Source: Wurfbainia villosa (lineage: Eukaryota > Streptophyta > Magnoliopsida > Zingiberales > Zingiberaceae). From it: a stretch of DNA of 64,000 nt. The position numbers were made by a program, and so were the translations under genes. A model generated the notes under the pieces. That model did not search any database. It saw only the letters and a list, made by a program, of their open reading frames with translations, and had not been told where the DNA came from. Of this stretch, positions 1-10,877 are shown in pieces; the stretch's first letter is position 1; the number at the start of each line of letters is the position of its first letter. Location of the stretch: positions 77,983,174-78,047,173 of the forward strand of contig CM045991.1 of NCBI GenBank assembly GCA_025175895.1, written 5' to 3'.

Positions 1-939
1 AGGGATCCGAGAGGCGTGAGGCTGATGGAGGTGACTAGAAGGCTTAGGTCTAGGCTAAGGGTGGTCTAGCAAGTATAGGGGAACCATACTTGAGTTAAAA
101 CCTCATGTTTGAGGTGTGCCAGTCGACTGGTGCCATGTGGCAGTCGACTGGACCGAGTCAACTAGGGTTTGGCGGGTTATAGCCTGCGATCGCGCCATAG
201 GTTGGCGATCGGCGATGCTCAGCGATCGGCCCGATCGTCGATCGATCGGCCGGTGCTCGAGATTCGGCCGCAGAATGGAGTCGAGACTCGACTGGTCGAG
301 TGAGGACTCCATCAGTCGACTGATGGTCACAATCAGTCGACTGATGGTAGTTCCGTTGGACTTATCAAACGTGGAACTAGCCGTTGTCTCACGACAACAG
401 TGGCATCGATCGTGATGGTCTCTATCGATCGGTGATCGACTTTCGGCCTGAGTTGAAGCTATATATGGAGCTCGTGGTGGAAGAAAAAGGCATTGTTCTT
501 TGAGGCGATTTGGGGCGAGTTGCTGCTGCAATTCAGGGTCTCCAAGTGCTACTCGATCAACCAAGTGATCAAGCATTCAAAGAGCATTTGTAAAGTGTTT
601 CCTTTACTTGTATTGCTTTGTATTTCACTATATTGCTTGTATTCATTTGATTATTGTTATAATCATATTGTAAGAGGTTTCTCCACCTCCGGATTGTTCC
701 GAGAAGGAGTTATTTGATAGTGGTGTGTGATTGGCATCGCTAGGGCTCATTTGAGCCCGATCCGTGGAGTAGGAACCGTGCGGTTCCGAACCACGTTATA
801 TACTCGTGTTAGCGTGTTGTGTTTTCATTATTGTTATTGTATTATCTATATTCCGCTTTCACGAATTTGTAGACACAACCAGCGGTCGAATTCCATTGAC
901 GCTAATCACCCCCCCTCTAGCGTTACAAAGGTCTTAACA
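1..939 (+). mobile_element. E1 Sirevirus-type 5' LTR, left end cut by window
   Basis: This is the 3' two thirds of an LTR whose full partner is at 6847-8270. The window starts at the base equivalent to about 7334, so roughly 490 bp lie outside. It holds a palindrome-rich block (120-440) with CAGTCGACTG and CGATCG modules, a TATA box near 460, and the family's usual end: a C-run, CTCTAGCGTTACAAAGG and a terminal AACA. A primer-binding site follows directly, which makes this the 5' LTR. Outside the palindrome block it matches the 3' LTR almost base for base. Confidence 0.9.
460..466 (+). promoter_or_regulatory. TATA box of E1 5' LTR
   Basis: TATATAT lies between the palindrome block and the transcribed end of the LTR, and is repeated at 7790-7796 in the other LTR. 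This is the expected pol II start region of the element; transcription itself is inferred. Confidence 0.55.
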
Positions 940-941
940 AG

Positions 942-952
942 TGGTATCGAGC
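942..952 (+). other. E1 primer-binding site (Met-tRNA type)
   Basis: TGGTATCGAGC starts three bases after the LTR end. It is the usual plant initiator-tRNA primer site TGGTATCAGAGC with one base lost. Confidence 0.75.
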
Positions 953-1003
953 CGAGGCTCTTCTACGGACTAACCGAGAGTTGAAGAAGCTAGAGGGAAG
1001 AAT

Positions 1004-2606
1004 ATGGAATTTCAAGAAAAATTGGGTGACGCGTCAACATCCCACCTTCCTTCAACCGCGAACATTTTGGCGTATTGGAAAAGGTAGAATGCAATATTTT
1101 CTAATGACAAATATAGAAAATTGGCTTGCGTGACTATAGGTTTTGATGCTCAGAGGAGAAAGCAAATCCTCAAGATGAAGAGATGGACCGAGAGAACAGC
1201 AGGAAAATTCAAGACAACCGTTAAGGTAACAAAAATGCTAATTGATTTGATACCTACGATATTTTGTCTAGATTAGGAAGCTATAGGGATGCCAAGGAAT
1301 TGTGGAACAAGTTGATCAAGTTCCACGAAAATCCCGAATCGGTCAAGAAGATTCGGAAGAGGAGGAGACCGAAGAAGAGAGCTCATCCTCAAGTGAAAGT
1401 GAGGAATCGGGAGGAAGTGAGAGTCAACTTCCGGATCGGAAGAGGAAATAGAAGAAGAGGAGAGACCATGAAGAGCCTTCAACATCCGGTCAAGATGAAG
1501 AAGCTCAAAGTCCAATTCCGGTCTCCACCACCATCGGTAACTCAAACACCTCAATTCAAAATAAAAATAATATAATGTGTTTTGAGTGTAGGAGTATGGG
1601 CATTATAAGAGCAAATGCCCAAAGAGGATCAAGAAAGCTCCTCCGCACCTAAAAGTCAAGAAAAGTCAAAGGATGCCGGTTCCCAAGTCAAAGAGCAAGG
1701 AGCACGTGGTGTGCTTCAAGTGACAACACCGACATTTCGAGTCAATGCCCAAGGGAAAGAAGAAAGGGCAAGAAGGAGCAACACGTGTAGAGCCTCTAAG
1801 GCAAACCCTAAGGTAAAATTTGTTAATGCACCTTCAATTTCTAGGCAAAAGCATGCTTTTAATTCTCTTGCTATTTATCATACAGAGCATGCTAGAAATA
1901 ACAAACATATTTGTTTAGGAGCTAAGAAGGTACACCTTAATAATAAGGAGAAATTTGGGACTAATGTCCTAGAAAACCATACCTAGGAATCTATTAAGAA
2001 AATACAAGAACATCTAGGTATTAACCTAAATGGACTAGGCATATGCCTAAAGTCCAATGCCCAAGATTTAAATCAAAATTCTAAAATTGGGCAATTAGAA
2101 TTAGAGAACCAAGCCTTGAGGTCAAGGCTTGAGAAATTGGAAAAGACCTTAAACAAGATACAAAATCAATTTCAAGGTCTAATTGTCAAACTTTTAGGTC
2201 AAGAAGTCAAAGTCAACATCTAGGACCTAAGAGTCAAAAGTCAACCAAGGGCAAGAAAGGTTTGGGTCACAAACCTAAGCCTAAGGTGGCTTACCATAGT
2301 GTTCCATTTGACTATGGAACACTAACAAGGTCTAGGAAAATCAAGGTCAATAGGGAAGTCATCCCTAGAGTTGACCATGGTGTGTGCCTAGTGGCTCAGG
2401 TTTGAAGAAACCTAAGGTAGCCACTAAGAAGGTTGTTAGGAGGCAATCCTAAAGTTAACCTAGGCAAGACCAAAATGACCAAGTCTAACAAGCCTAGGAG
2501 GGTCATTAGGAAGGTATCTAGGGAGGTTATCCCTAAGGAATACCTAATTAACCCTAGGAGCTCAAATAGATTTTGGGTTCCTAAGAGCGTGATTGATTCA
2601 CGCTAG
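1004..2606 (+). pseudogene. E1 gag, decayed Sirevirus capsid gene
   Basis: Gag would build the particle that packages element RNA. The start chosen is the ATG about 50 bp after the primer site (MEFQEKLG); a stop follows within about 30 codons at a tract reading AYWKR. Only fragments stay open (1264-1575, 1615-1986). A CCHC zinc knuckle of the form CFEC..GHYKSKC lies at about 1580-1620 and is broken by a one-base loss in its middle. A second knuckle near 1715-1750 has lost cysteines and carries a stop. Next come a leucine/glutamate coiled-coil tract (about 2085-2200) and a basic tail ending WVPKSVIDSR at 2606. The same order is seen in E3 gag (29248-31032, minus strand). No protease, integrase or RT follows, so the element could only have moved with outside help. 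Confidence 0.8.
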
Positions 2607-3229
2607 ATGGGTTTAGGGTGTGCCAACCTTGATTGGATGGGTAGTTAACTCAACCATAATAAAGGTGGCACTTTAAGGTTACTTTTAAGGTTATGATTAC
2701 TTTGGAAATATCCTTGAGTTTTAATTTCAAAGAATTTTAGGTTGTGTCAATATATATCTTGAAAACATGAAAATCAATAAAATTGACACTATCTAGATGT
2801 AGAGGTCATAATGTGTACTTTTGATTATTGGCACACTTGGGAAGGTCATGTATCAAGAAATGTGTGGTTAAGATGTAAAGGTAATATCTAGAGTGATACT
2901 CAAGTGCCACACAACTTGATGTCTTGTATTCACCATGCTTCATATGTTTTACCATATGTTTGCATGAAATGAATGTCTAGGATAGATTACATCTCACAAA
3001 ACAAGTCTTTTACCTTGATTGTGTATTTCAACACTTAGAAAGGGTGAGATGTTAGGTTTTGGAAATCGTTGAATGTTAATGTTTGCAAAAATGAAATAAA
3101 ACATTAAAATACATGAACAAATACATAAATAAAAGTATAACATCAATAAATTCAAGATACAAGATCTAACGTGATAAAATGGAACAATTAAGATGATAAA
3201 ATCGAGATTTTTGATTTTGAATCGAAATC
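2607..3229 (+). other. E1 post-gag non-coding spacer
   Basis: The first about 250 bp match the spacer after gag in E3 (minus strand, about 29000-29247). It holds no open frame worth calling. An inverted pair ACATCTCAC (2989-2997) and GTGAGATGT (3044-3052), with a 46-base loop, is the first of the recurrent Sirevirus stem-loops seen in this window. After about 3055 the sequence is AT-rich and unlike E3. Confidence 0.6.
2989..3052 (+). repeat. Stem-loop, CATCTCAC/GTGAGATG pair
   Basis: Two perfect 9-base arms enclose a 46-base loop. Related pairs occur at 5566-5624, 14091-14154, 28552-28609, 34483-34537 and, weaker, 38650-38706. The arms persist while the loops differ, which hints at selection for pairing. 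Confidence 0.6.
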
Positions 3230-3580
3230 GGACATCGATCGGATGATCGATTATCGATCGTGATAACTTCTTATACGATACGATCGGCCATCGATCGAGT
3301 GCTAGCTCCATGACTCGGCTGATTGACCATCGATCGGTGATGTGGTACATCGATCGGTGATGTTTCATTCCGAGGCCGAAGGCCATCGATCGAGTGCTCG
3401 GCGAGCGATCGAGTGATATGCACATCGATCGATGATGAGCAACATCGATCGGCCCGATGCTCATGTAGCGTTACGAGAAGGTTCGATCATCGGCCGGATC
3501 GATCGATCACGGCTCGGTAAACCCAGTGTTAAACCGCTATCAGTCGACTGATGCTCCACATCAGTCGACTGAATCGTGTT
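3230..3580 (+). promoter_or_regulatory. Palindrome-rich block upstream of the envelope-like frame
   Basis: More than ten ATCGATCG-type words and two CAGTCGACTG palindromes crowd into about 350 bp, the same vocabulary as the regulatory part of the Sirevirus LTRs here. It is followed by a GC-rich, gene-like leader (3585-3875) with repeated CCGGCG. A role as internal promoter is inference. Confidence 0.4.
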
Positions 3581-3885
3581 TTTAAAACGCGAACCGCTAG
3601 GGTTCGGCATTTCACGCGACGAAAGCTCTTCCTCCTTCAATCTCCGATCGCCGTCTCCTTCTCCGACCCGGCTCTTAGGCGTGTCAATCTTCCAAAGTCC
3701 TAGGTTTGATAAGCATGTCTCTCCCCTTCCTTTGTTTTTGACCTATCTTGGAGCACTAGTTCAAGGGATTTAGGGTTTATTGTCTTTGTTCCGTTTAGGG
3801 TTCCGGCGGCTGAAGCTTTCCGGCGACTTTTCCGGCGATCCTCAGCAACTCTTGAGTCTTCCCTCCGACACAAACATGGCGCCTA

Positions 3886-5112
3886 ATGCGATTCTTCTTT
3901 CCGAGCCCTAATTTTCATTTCCATTACAATGTAGGTTTATCTAATCGCGTATTGTTGCCATTGCATTGCATATCATCACATTACATTCATAATAGGAGAG
4001 CCCGTAGGAATGATCCATCCGAGAGTGAATCTCGGTTGTACCAACCTATGTTGGTTAGGTACATAGATAGGAATTTTTTCGATAGGCATTGTAGTGACGT
4101 CATGGAACTCATTGCATACTACAATTTGATGAAGATCGTCTTGTGCACGCATCCAATCAATGACGACCTTATTAAGGAATTCTATCAAAACCTTAAAAAG
4201 GTAGATGACGGCCCTACATACACTACTCGCGTTGCAAAACGCGATTTAGAGTTCACTCCTGCAATCTTTGCGGGAGTTTCTCGAGTGTAGGCCTATGATA
4301 CCTTTATCTTCTACCCTACCATGGACTTTCCCCTACCTGAGCCTTTTGTCCATATCACTATGGAGTCCATGCATGAGCGCATTTTTGGTTATCCACGTCC
4401 ACCGGCCCAAAACCTATTTTCTATCACTGAGTTGTCTGCACCTGACAATGTCCTTTATAAGGTCATTGTTGGGTGTTTTCTGCCCATTATCACTCGGGGT
4501 CTGGCTAAGATTCGGCCTCCCCATCTCTTTCTTCTATATGCCATGCGTCTTCAGTTAGACATAAACTTTGCATTGAACATCTTCCATTGCATTGTGCACT
4601 TCACTTCCCCTGTACAAGGGAAAGTGCATATGCCATTTGGACATATCATCACAGCATGGCTCGACTCCGTAGGCATTAACATCCATAGGGGCACTCTGCG
4701 ACAGCTATCGGAAGTGTACGACTGTATATCAGTTCGTAACTTCTCCTTAGCGAAGCTACGGATGGGCGCTGGACAGATGGAGTTGGCGCCACGACCACCC
4801 GAGCGCCTGACGGCCTCCTCCACCGCCCGGAAGGTGCGAGAGGCAGCGAGGATGCGGACACCTCGATGAGATGACCGAATCTTGGCGGACACATCGGTCC
4901 ATCGTCCATCGTCGTGGCCGGAGTCATTTGAGAGTATCGCTCGGTCGGTTGACTCGGTGCCGAGAGTTATTGGCGAGCGGCGGCTTTTCATGCGTCTCGA
5001 TAGGATGGAGGAGACCCAGGGCCGCATAGAGCGATCGTAGCGATATGCTAGAGATGATCTTGAACTGGACTCGAGTCAGCAACCTCCATTGCCACCTCCT
5101 GCGGACGATTAG
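3886..5112 (+). pseudogene. E1 envelope-like / 'putative plant transposon protein' frame
   Basis: One reading frame of about 408 codons runs from the ATG at 3886 to a stop at 5110-5112 with no frameshift. It is broken only by in-frame stops at 4288, 4867 and 5038. The middle fits the widespread plant retroelement domain filed as putative plant transposon protein (Pfam PF20167-like): an LIKEFYQNL motif, then a V..R.LEF segment, then a helical part with LPIITRGLAKIRPPHLFLLYA and a later PFGHIITAWL motif. The C-terminal third is rich in Arg, Ser and Pro and ends in a proline run. Its place before the polypurine tract and 3' LTR matches the third, envelope-like gene known in some Sireviruses. The function of such proteins is unknown and I see no clear signal peptide. 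The true start is unsure: an out-of-frame ATG lies at 3876, and a GT..AG intron at about 3930-3993 is possible. Confidence 0.6.
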
Positions 5113-6832
5113 AGGATATTGTTTTTGTGGTTGTCAATGTTTGTAGTAAGATTGAGCTTAGTCAATCTTCTTTTTGATTGTAAAAGACAAATTTAAGTTT
5201 AAATGAAATCCTTATTTCTAAAAAATCTTGTGTGTATGAATGAATATTTGTATAATTGTATTGCTACCATATGCCATGTCATGACATCATGTTTATTCTT
5301 AATCATTTTATATGTCATGATTATGCTTTAGAATTAAGGATAAATGTCATGTGTCTTTTAGATCTCATCTTATGCCATGACATCATGATTATGAGCATAT
5401 GTCTATTTATATTATTTCAAATGCCATAATCATTCATGCATTTAGGATAATTTGATTAAAATTGATTTAAGGACAATGGCATGACTTGAAGTCCCATTTA
5501 TAAGGGAATCAAGTAGGGTTGCCTAGAAAAATGCATGAAACCCTAGTTTAGGGTGAGCAAAATCCACATCTCACATCAAATTGACATGTATGTGTATTTA
5601 TACACCTTAGATACATGTGAGATGCTAGGATATGAGTTGAGTTCAAGGTGCATAGTTTTTGCATCTAGTTGAACCAAAACTCATCTTATTTTTATTTGTG
5701 GATCATTGGGAAAGCTTGTGTACAAGCTATGTATATTTAGCCAATAAATTATGGTCCAAGATAAGTTTTGAAAATATTTTAAAATCATTTTGAAAAACCT
5801 TGGTGAAGTCTATCTTTCGATAGCAATCACCATTGATGAAGTTGATACAAAGTAGGGCCAAAACATTGTAAATTTCAATGTTTTTGAACTTTGTACCAAT
5901 GTCACTATTTGATGGGTAAAATAATTTTCAAACATTTTTCACCCATTGTATTGGTCATAAGTATTATACGTATCAAATTTCGTGATTTTTCGATAAACGT
6001 ATAATTATTTATGATTTTTTGAAATTCATTTCTGATAACTGAAAATCGGATTTTCAGTTATCGATCCGCTCTTGGGTGGCGATCGATGGGATAAATATGT
6101 GATCGTTATCGTAGTCGACTGCCAAGGCTGATTTTGGGTTGACAAGGTTTGTTTAACCCGAATTCAGCTACGGTAAAGGTCCCTAACCACTCCTAACCCT
6201 AGGATATGCTTTAGGAAGCATTATGAAGGGTGAAAATTCATTGGATATGGATTTGGAGAGGTGTTAGGTCAAAGTATCAAATTGAGGTGGTGGAAAGTTC
6301 AATGTTGAATTTCCAACCTTAATTTTGATGATTTAGAGTTCCTATTGGCTTAGGGACTCACCAAGGACATTGTTGGTGCAATGGTCAAGGGAGCAAGCCT
6401 TTAGGGGGAGGTATCCATCTTGGGATGATGGATGTGTTTTTCTCCTTGAAAAGGAGAAGTTATGGGAATGTATCATCAATTGGCAAATTGATGAGTTTTT
6501 GATACCCAATTTGGAAATTGGGAGAGTGAACAGGATTACCTCTCTTGAGTGATATGGGACTTATCACTAGGAAGATTGAGGCATCCTAGGTATTTTTGGA
6601 TCAAGGGGGAGATTGTAAGATCTCATTGGGACATGAGACATTGACCTCCTTGGAGAGATAACCTTTTTGCTATTTGTCAAAAAGGGGGAGAATGTTTGGA
6701 GAATGTTTGGGGGAGAACATTACGGAGAAAACATTTTGAAAATGTTTTTAAGATTACCAATTTGGGATAATTGGTAAGGGAATTGAGTTAGTGTTCTAAC
6801 TCAATGTTTTTGTGTGGTTTTTGTCAAACATC
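5113..6832 (+). other. E1 3' non-coding region
   Basis: No credible gene is present. The stretch from about 5265 matches the 3' non-coding region of E3 in reverse (about 27350-28900), including repeated CATGACATCATG words and a stem-loop at 5566-5624. It also holds a small CGATCG/GTCGAC block (6055-6125), an internal copy of the LTR start word TTGTTGGTGCAA (6370-6381), and several polypurine-like GGGGGAG tracts (about 6400, 6604, 6685, 6711). Confidence 0.65.
6370..6381 (+). repeat. Internal copy of LTR start word
   Basis: TTGTTGGTGCAA repeats the junction and first bases of the LTR at 6846-6857, but lies about 480 bp upstream and has no polypurine tract in front. Equivalent copies are at about 14776 (E2), 27792-27804 (E3) and 35107 (E4). 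Confidence 0.6.
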
Positions 6833-6845
6833 AAAAAGGGGGAGA
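6833..6845 (+). other. E1 polypurine tract
   Basis: AAAAAGGGGGAGA lies one base before the 3' LTR. It is the expected primer for plus-strand DNA synthesis and the last of a cluster of similar tracts. Confidence 0.85.
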
Positions 6846-6957
6846 TTGTTGGTGCAATCGGCCCAGGTCACGATTGACCAGGACTCGAGTTTGGCTCGAG
6901 TGATATTTTGATGTGTTTTGATGTTTCGACAAAAACATATGACAATGTAATTGTCAT

Positions 6958-7250
6958 TTGGTAAAGTCCAAGTCTTGAGTACTTGGCATTGGGAAAAGTC
7001 CAAGCATGGGTCTTGGCAATGTAAAGTCCAACATGGGTTGGCAAGGGAAAGTCCAAGCATGGTCTTGGCATTTGAGAAGTCCAAGCATGGTCTTGGCATG
7101 GAAAGTCCAACATGGGTTGGCATTTGAAGTCCAAGGGGATTGATATTGGCGGCGTAAAGTCCAAGCGGTAGTCTTGGCAGCATAAGTCCAATGGTTGGCG
7201 GCGTAAAGTCCAAGCGGAGTCTTGGCGGCGTAAGTCCAATGTGCCTTGGC
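6958..7250 (+). repeat. Array of palindromic AAGTCCAAG/CTTGGCA units
   Basis: About eight degenerate units of roughly 30-40 bp each hold CCAAG followed shortly by CTTGG, so every unit can fold on itself. Frames such as LDFxCQD repeats through this stretch come from the repeat, not from a protein. Confidence 0.7.
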
Positions 7251-7789
7251 GGTGTAGACACCGTTAGCATGACATAGCCGACGGAAGCACCTGAAGGCTA
7301 GCGCGATGGATGAACAAGTCATGGATGACTTTGAGGGATCCGAGAGGCGTGAGGCTGATGGAGGTGACTAGAAGGCTTAGGTCTAGGCTAAGGGTGGTCT
7401 AGCAAGTATGGGGGAACCATACTTGAGTTAAAACCTCATGTTTGAGGTGTGCCCGACCGGGTGCCATGTGGCGAATGGACCGAGTCAACTAGGGTTTATT
7501 TGCGGGTTATGGCCTAGCGCCGATCGCCATAGGTTGGCGATCGGTGATGGCTCAGCGATCGATCGATCGTCGATCGATCGGCGGTGCTCGAGAATTCGAC
7601 CACGAATGGAGTCGAGACTCGGTCGAGTGAGGACTCCATCGATCGGATGGTCACAATCAGTCGACTGATGGTAGTTCCGTTGGACTTATCCAACGTGGAA
7701 CTAGCCGTTGTCTCACGACAACAGTGGCATCAGTCGACTGATGGTCTCGATCAGTCGACTGATTGACTTTTTCCAGCACAGGTTGAAGC

Positions 7790-7796
7790 TATATAT
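7790..7796 (+). promoter_or_regulatory. TATA box of E1 3' LTR
   Basis: TATATAT is in the same place as at 460-466 in the 5' LTR. Confidence 0.5.
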
Positions 7797-8270
7797 GGAG
7801 CTCGTGGTGGAAGAAAAAGGCATGGTTCTTTGAGGCGATTTGGGGCGAGTTGCTGCTGCAATTCAGGGTCTCCAAGTGCTACTCGATCAACCAAGTGATC
7901 AAGCATTCAAAGAGCATTTGTAAAGTGTTTCCTTTACTTGTATTGCTTTGTATTTCACTATATTGCTTGTATTCATTTGATTATTGTTGTAATCATATTG
8001 TACGAGGTTTCTCCACCTCCGGATTGTTCCGAGAAGGAGTTATTTGATAGTGGTGTGTGATTGGCATCGCTAGGGCTCATTTGAGCCCGATCCGTGGAGT
8101 AGGAACCGTGCGGTTCCGAACCACGTTATATACTCGTGTTAGCGTGTTGTGTTTTCATTATTGTTATTGTATTATCTATATTCTGCTGCGCTAACGAATT
8201 TGTAGACACAACCGCGATTGAATTCCATTGACGCTAATCACCCCCCTCTAGCGTTACAAAGGTCTTAACA

Positions 8271-10872
8271 GATTTGGCCGGTAAGTTTTGTTTATTCCTG
8301 TTGTTTCTTCGGTAATTGTTGGAAGTTGCGATTGGTGTTTTGTGGACTATTGGGTTGCTGTGCCGGTAGTGTGTGGGGAAGGAGAAGACAGCTAGATTTT
8401 AAGCTGCGAAATCCAAGTGATAATGGGTTGATCCGTGAGTGTAATAGATAGTGGTTTGTGGTTGGTAAGATGTGTGTATGGTGTTTGTATAGTGACCTAT
8501 GATTGTTGTCGTATTGCTATGTTTTAGCATAGATTAACTGTGGTGATTTTAATGTGGGATGTGTATTCTAGGTGATACTCTGTTTATGCCCTGTTATGAG
8601 AGCTATGATTGGTTTTGGGTATCAAATTGGGTTAATTGGAGTTTCTACCTCGTAGACGAGGAAAAGATGTGAGTATAGGAACGATATAGTGTTTAGTTCC
8701 TATGTTTGTTGGATACTTGTACTTAATCACTTTATTCTTATTATTATGCGGGTTTGGGATCTGAGCTCTGCGGCCAGTGAGGATTATTGAAGCCGTATCA
8801 AGTGGGTAATATCTACAGTGCAGTAGTTTTGATCAAATTCTAGTGCATGATCTTGGATTTATGTTTATACTGTTTACCTTAAATCCACTCTTATTTAATC
8901 ATATGCTATCTTGCCTTGACCTTTGAGATATATACTCTGTTACTCATTGATTATCTAGCACGGATAGGAACTATAAACCCTATTACGTATTAGCTGATGG
9001 ATGTTCAGTAAGTACAAGTGGTTAGGTTTATTTTTGTGACTTCAGATTGGGTTACTGTCTTATATCACTAGGGTTAGGTGATGGTTTGGATTATGGAGCC
9101 GATTGTTATATCATATCCGTATTAGTGGTGCATTTATGGTGGATCTAGTTGTCTGTGCATAGATAAGTGTATGGTTGTTAGTATGTGACCATGGACTAGA
9201 GGTCCTAGCGCGATGGTATATCCATTATGGATTGTGTGCTGTGTATGGTTATATGACGGATCGATTGTATATCGATCCTTGACTAGAGGTCTTAGCGTGG
9301 TTGGTATCGATGAGTATGACTCTTTATGCGATAGAGAGTCTTGTGGATTGTAGTCCTTGCATAGTTGACTTTTAGTTGACGGGACTCCCATGGGATAGGG
9401 AGTGTCGCTAGGATACATGTATGGAGCTATGCATCATTACATTTGCATGCATCTTGTGGAGGTCTCCCTTGTGGATGAGGCAGATCGTCGGTCATCCCTG
9501 CCTCCCGACCACTCGGGGTAGTGGTAGCGAGGTTGAGGCGAGCATTGGATGTCAGCGCTCGACTATGGATGGTGGTAGGCTGGAGATCTGCACAGCTGCG
9601 TAGTGGTGTGCTTTTCGCCCACTATAGATGGTGGTTGTGTGGCGTCGGTTGTCTGTGTCGGCGTTGTGTCTACTCATGGGTAGGGACTGGCTTGCGTGAG
9701 GGCCCCTAGGAGTAGTTAACTTTTTATGCTTATACGCTACTCAGTCATACTACCCAACTCGGTCACTCGAGAGTGGTGGCAGCTGAAGTCGAGCTAGTTG
9801 TCATTTCTCGTGCCACCCTGGCCACTCTGGGGTCGTGGTTGGACGGGTCATGAGCATGACCATGCATATGCATTGCTGATATATATGTATGCATGTATTT
9901 GATATATGTTTTACATATGCCTGTGAGATGCTGCATTTGATTGAGCTAAGATTGCTGCATATGGTTGTTCATCATGATACATGCCATCTGCATTTTATTT
10001 ACTGCTATGTGTTGAGCATGATACATGCGTTGATTTAGACTGTTATATGCATTTGATTAGCATCATGTTATTGTGTGGTACGGACCAGGTTATTATACAG
10101 GTGATCATATACTGTTCATATGTCTGCGTATTGATCAGGTATGGGATTGACCTGGTACATTATATAGGTTATGTTATTGTATATCTGTCAGGATAATATA
10201 GCTTATGGTGTTGCAGACCGTCAGGTACATTGGTATATTACTTCATGTTCAGTTGATCAGTTTAGTATTTACATTGAGTATGACTTTACTGTAGTTACTT
10301 GTTATTAGAGTTGGATAGAATTTGTATGTCTATTGGACTCATCTTTGTATACCTATAGATCTTCACATGTATACTTGTAGATCTATCCTTATATATTGTT
10401 CATGCACTTTCTATATATTACCCACGAGTTTATACTCACCACCGGGACCACAGGCTTCACTGTCGCCCGGATAAGCGTAGAAGATTTCCTTGGGCGTTGA
10501 GACTCATGGTGATCCCATCTCACACCGGACGGATGGATATTTAATCCGCATTTGTTGTATTTGTGTGGATTATCGTTTTGTGGTTTTAGCTTTGTATTGT
10601 TTCGTATCATGATATCTGGGACGTGTTGTATGTATTTGGCTTTGATGTGGCTTCTATTATGTTTCTTGTTGTGTCAAGTCACTCCGAGTGCAGTTAGGTC
10701 ATTGTATATTGTATTATCATTGTATGTTTCATTGCGTTTGATATGTTGATATCTGTGTATATCATATTGTTGTTGTGGGCCTACGGGCCTTGTATTAACC
10801 CGATATGTTGCCACGTACAGGGGAGATGCCGTCCGTTTGCTTTTCAGCACGACATACTCTCGGGGCGTGACA
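8271..10872 (+). mobile_element. H LTR fragment, inverted (3' part of LTR C)
   Basis: This is the reverse complement of the left part of H LTR B (18409 to about 21026) and LTR A (23127-25736). It begins GATTTGGCCGG and ends in the H LTR terminus GGGGCGTGACA. It is broken on the left at the very base where E3 interrupts LTR A. It carries no gene; short frames here are chance. With 16293-17131 it would make up one whole H LTR, so the two pieces look like halves of LTR C separated by an inversion. Confidence 0.85.
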
Positions 10873-10877
10873 ATTAT
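10873..10877 (+). repeat. Target-site duplication of H (ATTAT)
   Basis: ATTAT directly follows the H LTR end. Its reverse complement ATAAT follows the other outer end of H at 33436-33440. The match joins two places more than 22 kb apart as the two flanks of one insertion. Confidence 0.75.

Larger units (their letters stand above)
6847..8270 (+). mobile_element. E1 3' LTR, complete (1424 bp)
   Basis: It starts TGTTGGTGCAATCGG after the polypurine tract and ends CTTAACA. From about 7334 on it repeats the 5' LTR at 1-939. Parts in order: an array of short AAGTCCAAG...CTTGGCA units (about 6958-7250), a palindrome block (about 7450-7770) that differs strongly from its partner, a TATA box (7790-7796), and the C-run end. 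The base after the LTR begins GATTT, the inverted form of the AAATC site used by E2 and E3 in the H repeat. Confidence 0.92.

Noticed and set aside
8271..10872. A separate retroelement in plus orientation
   Set aside because: It is H LTR sequence inverted, ending at the H terminus and broken at the shared AAATC site, so it is better read as the missing half of LTR C.
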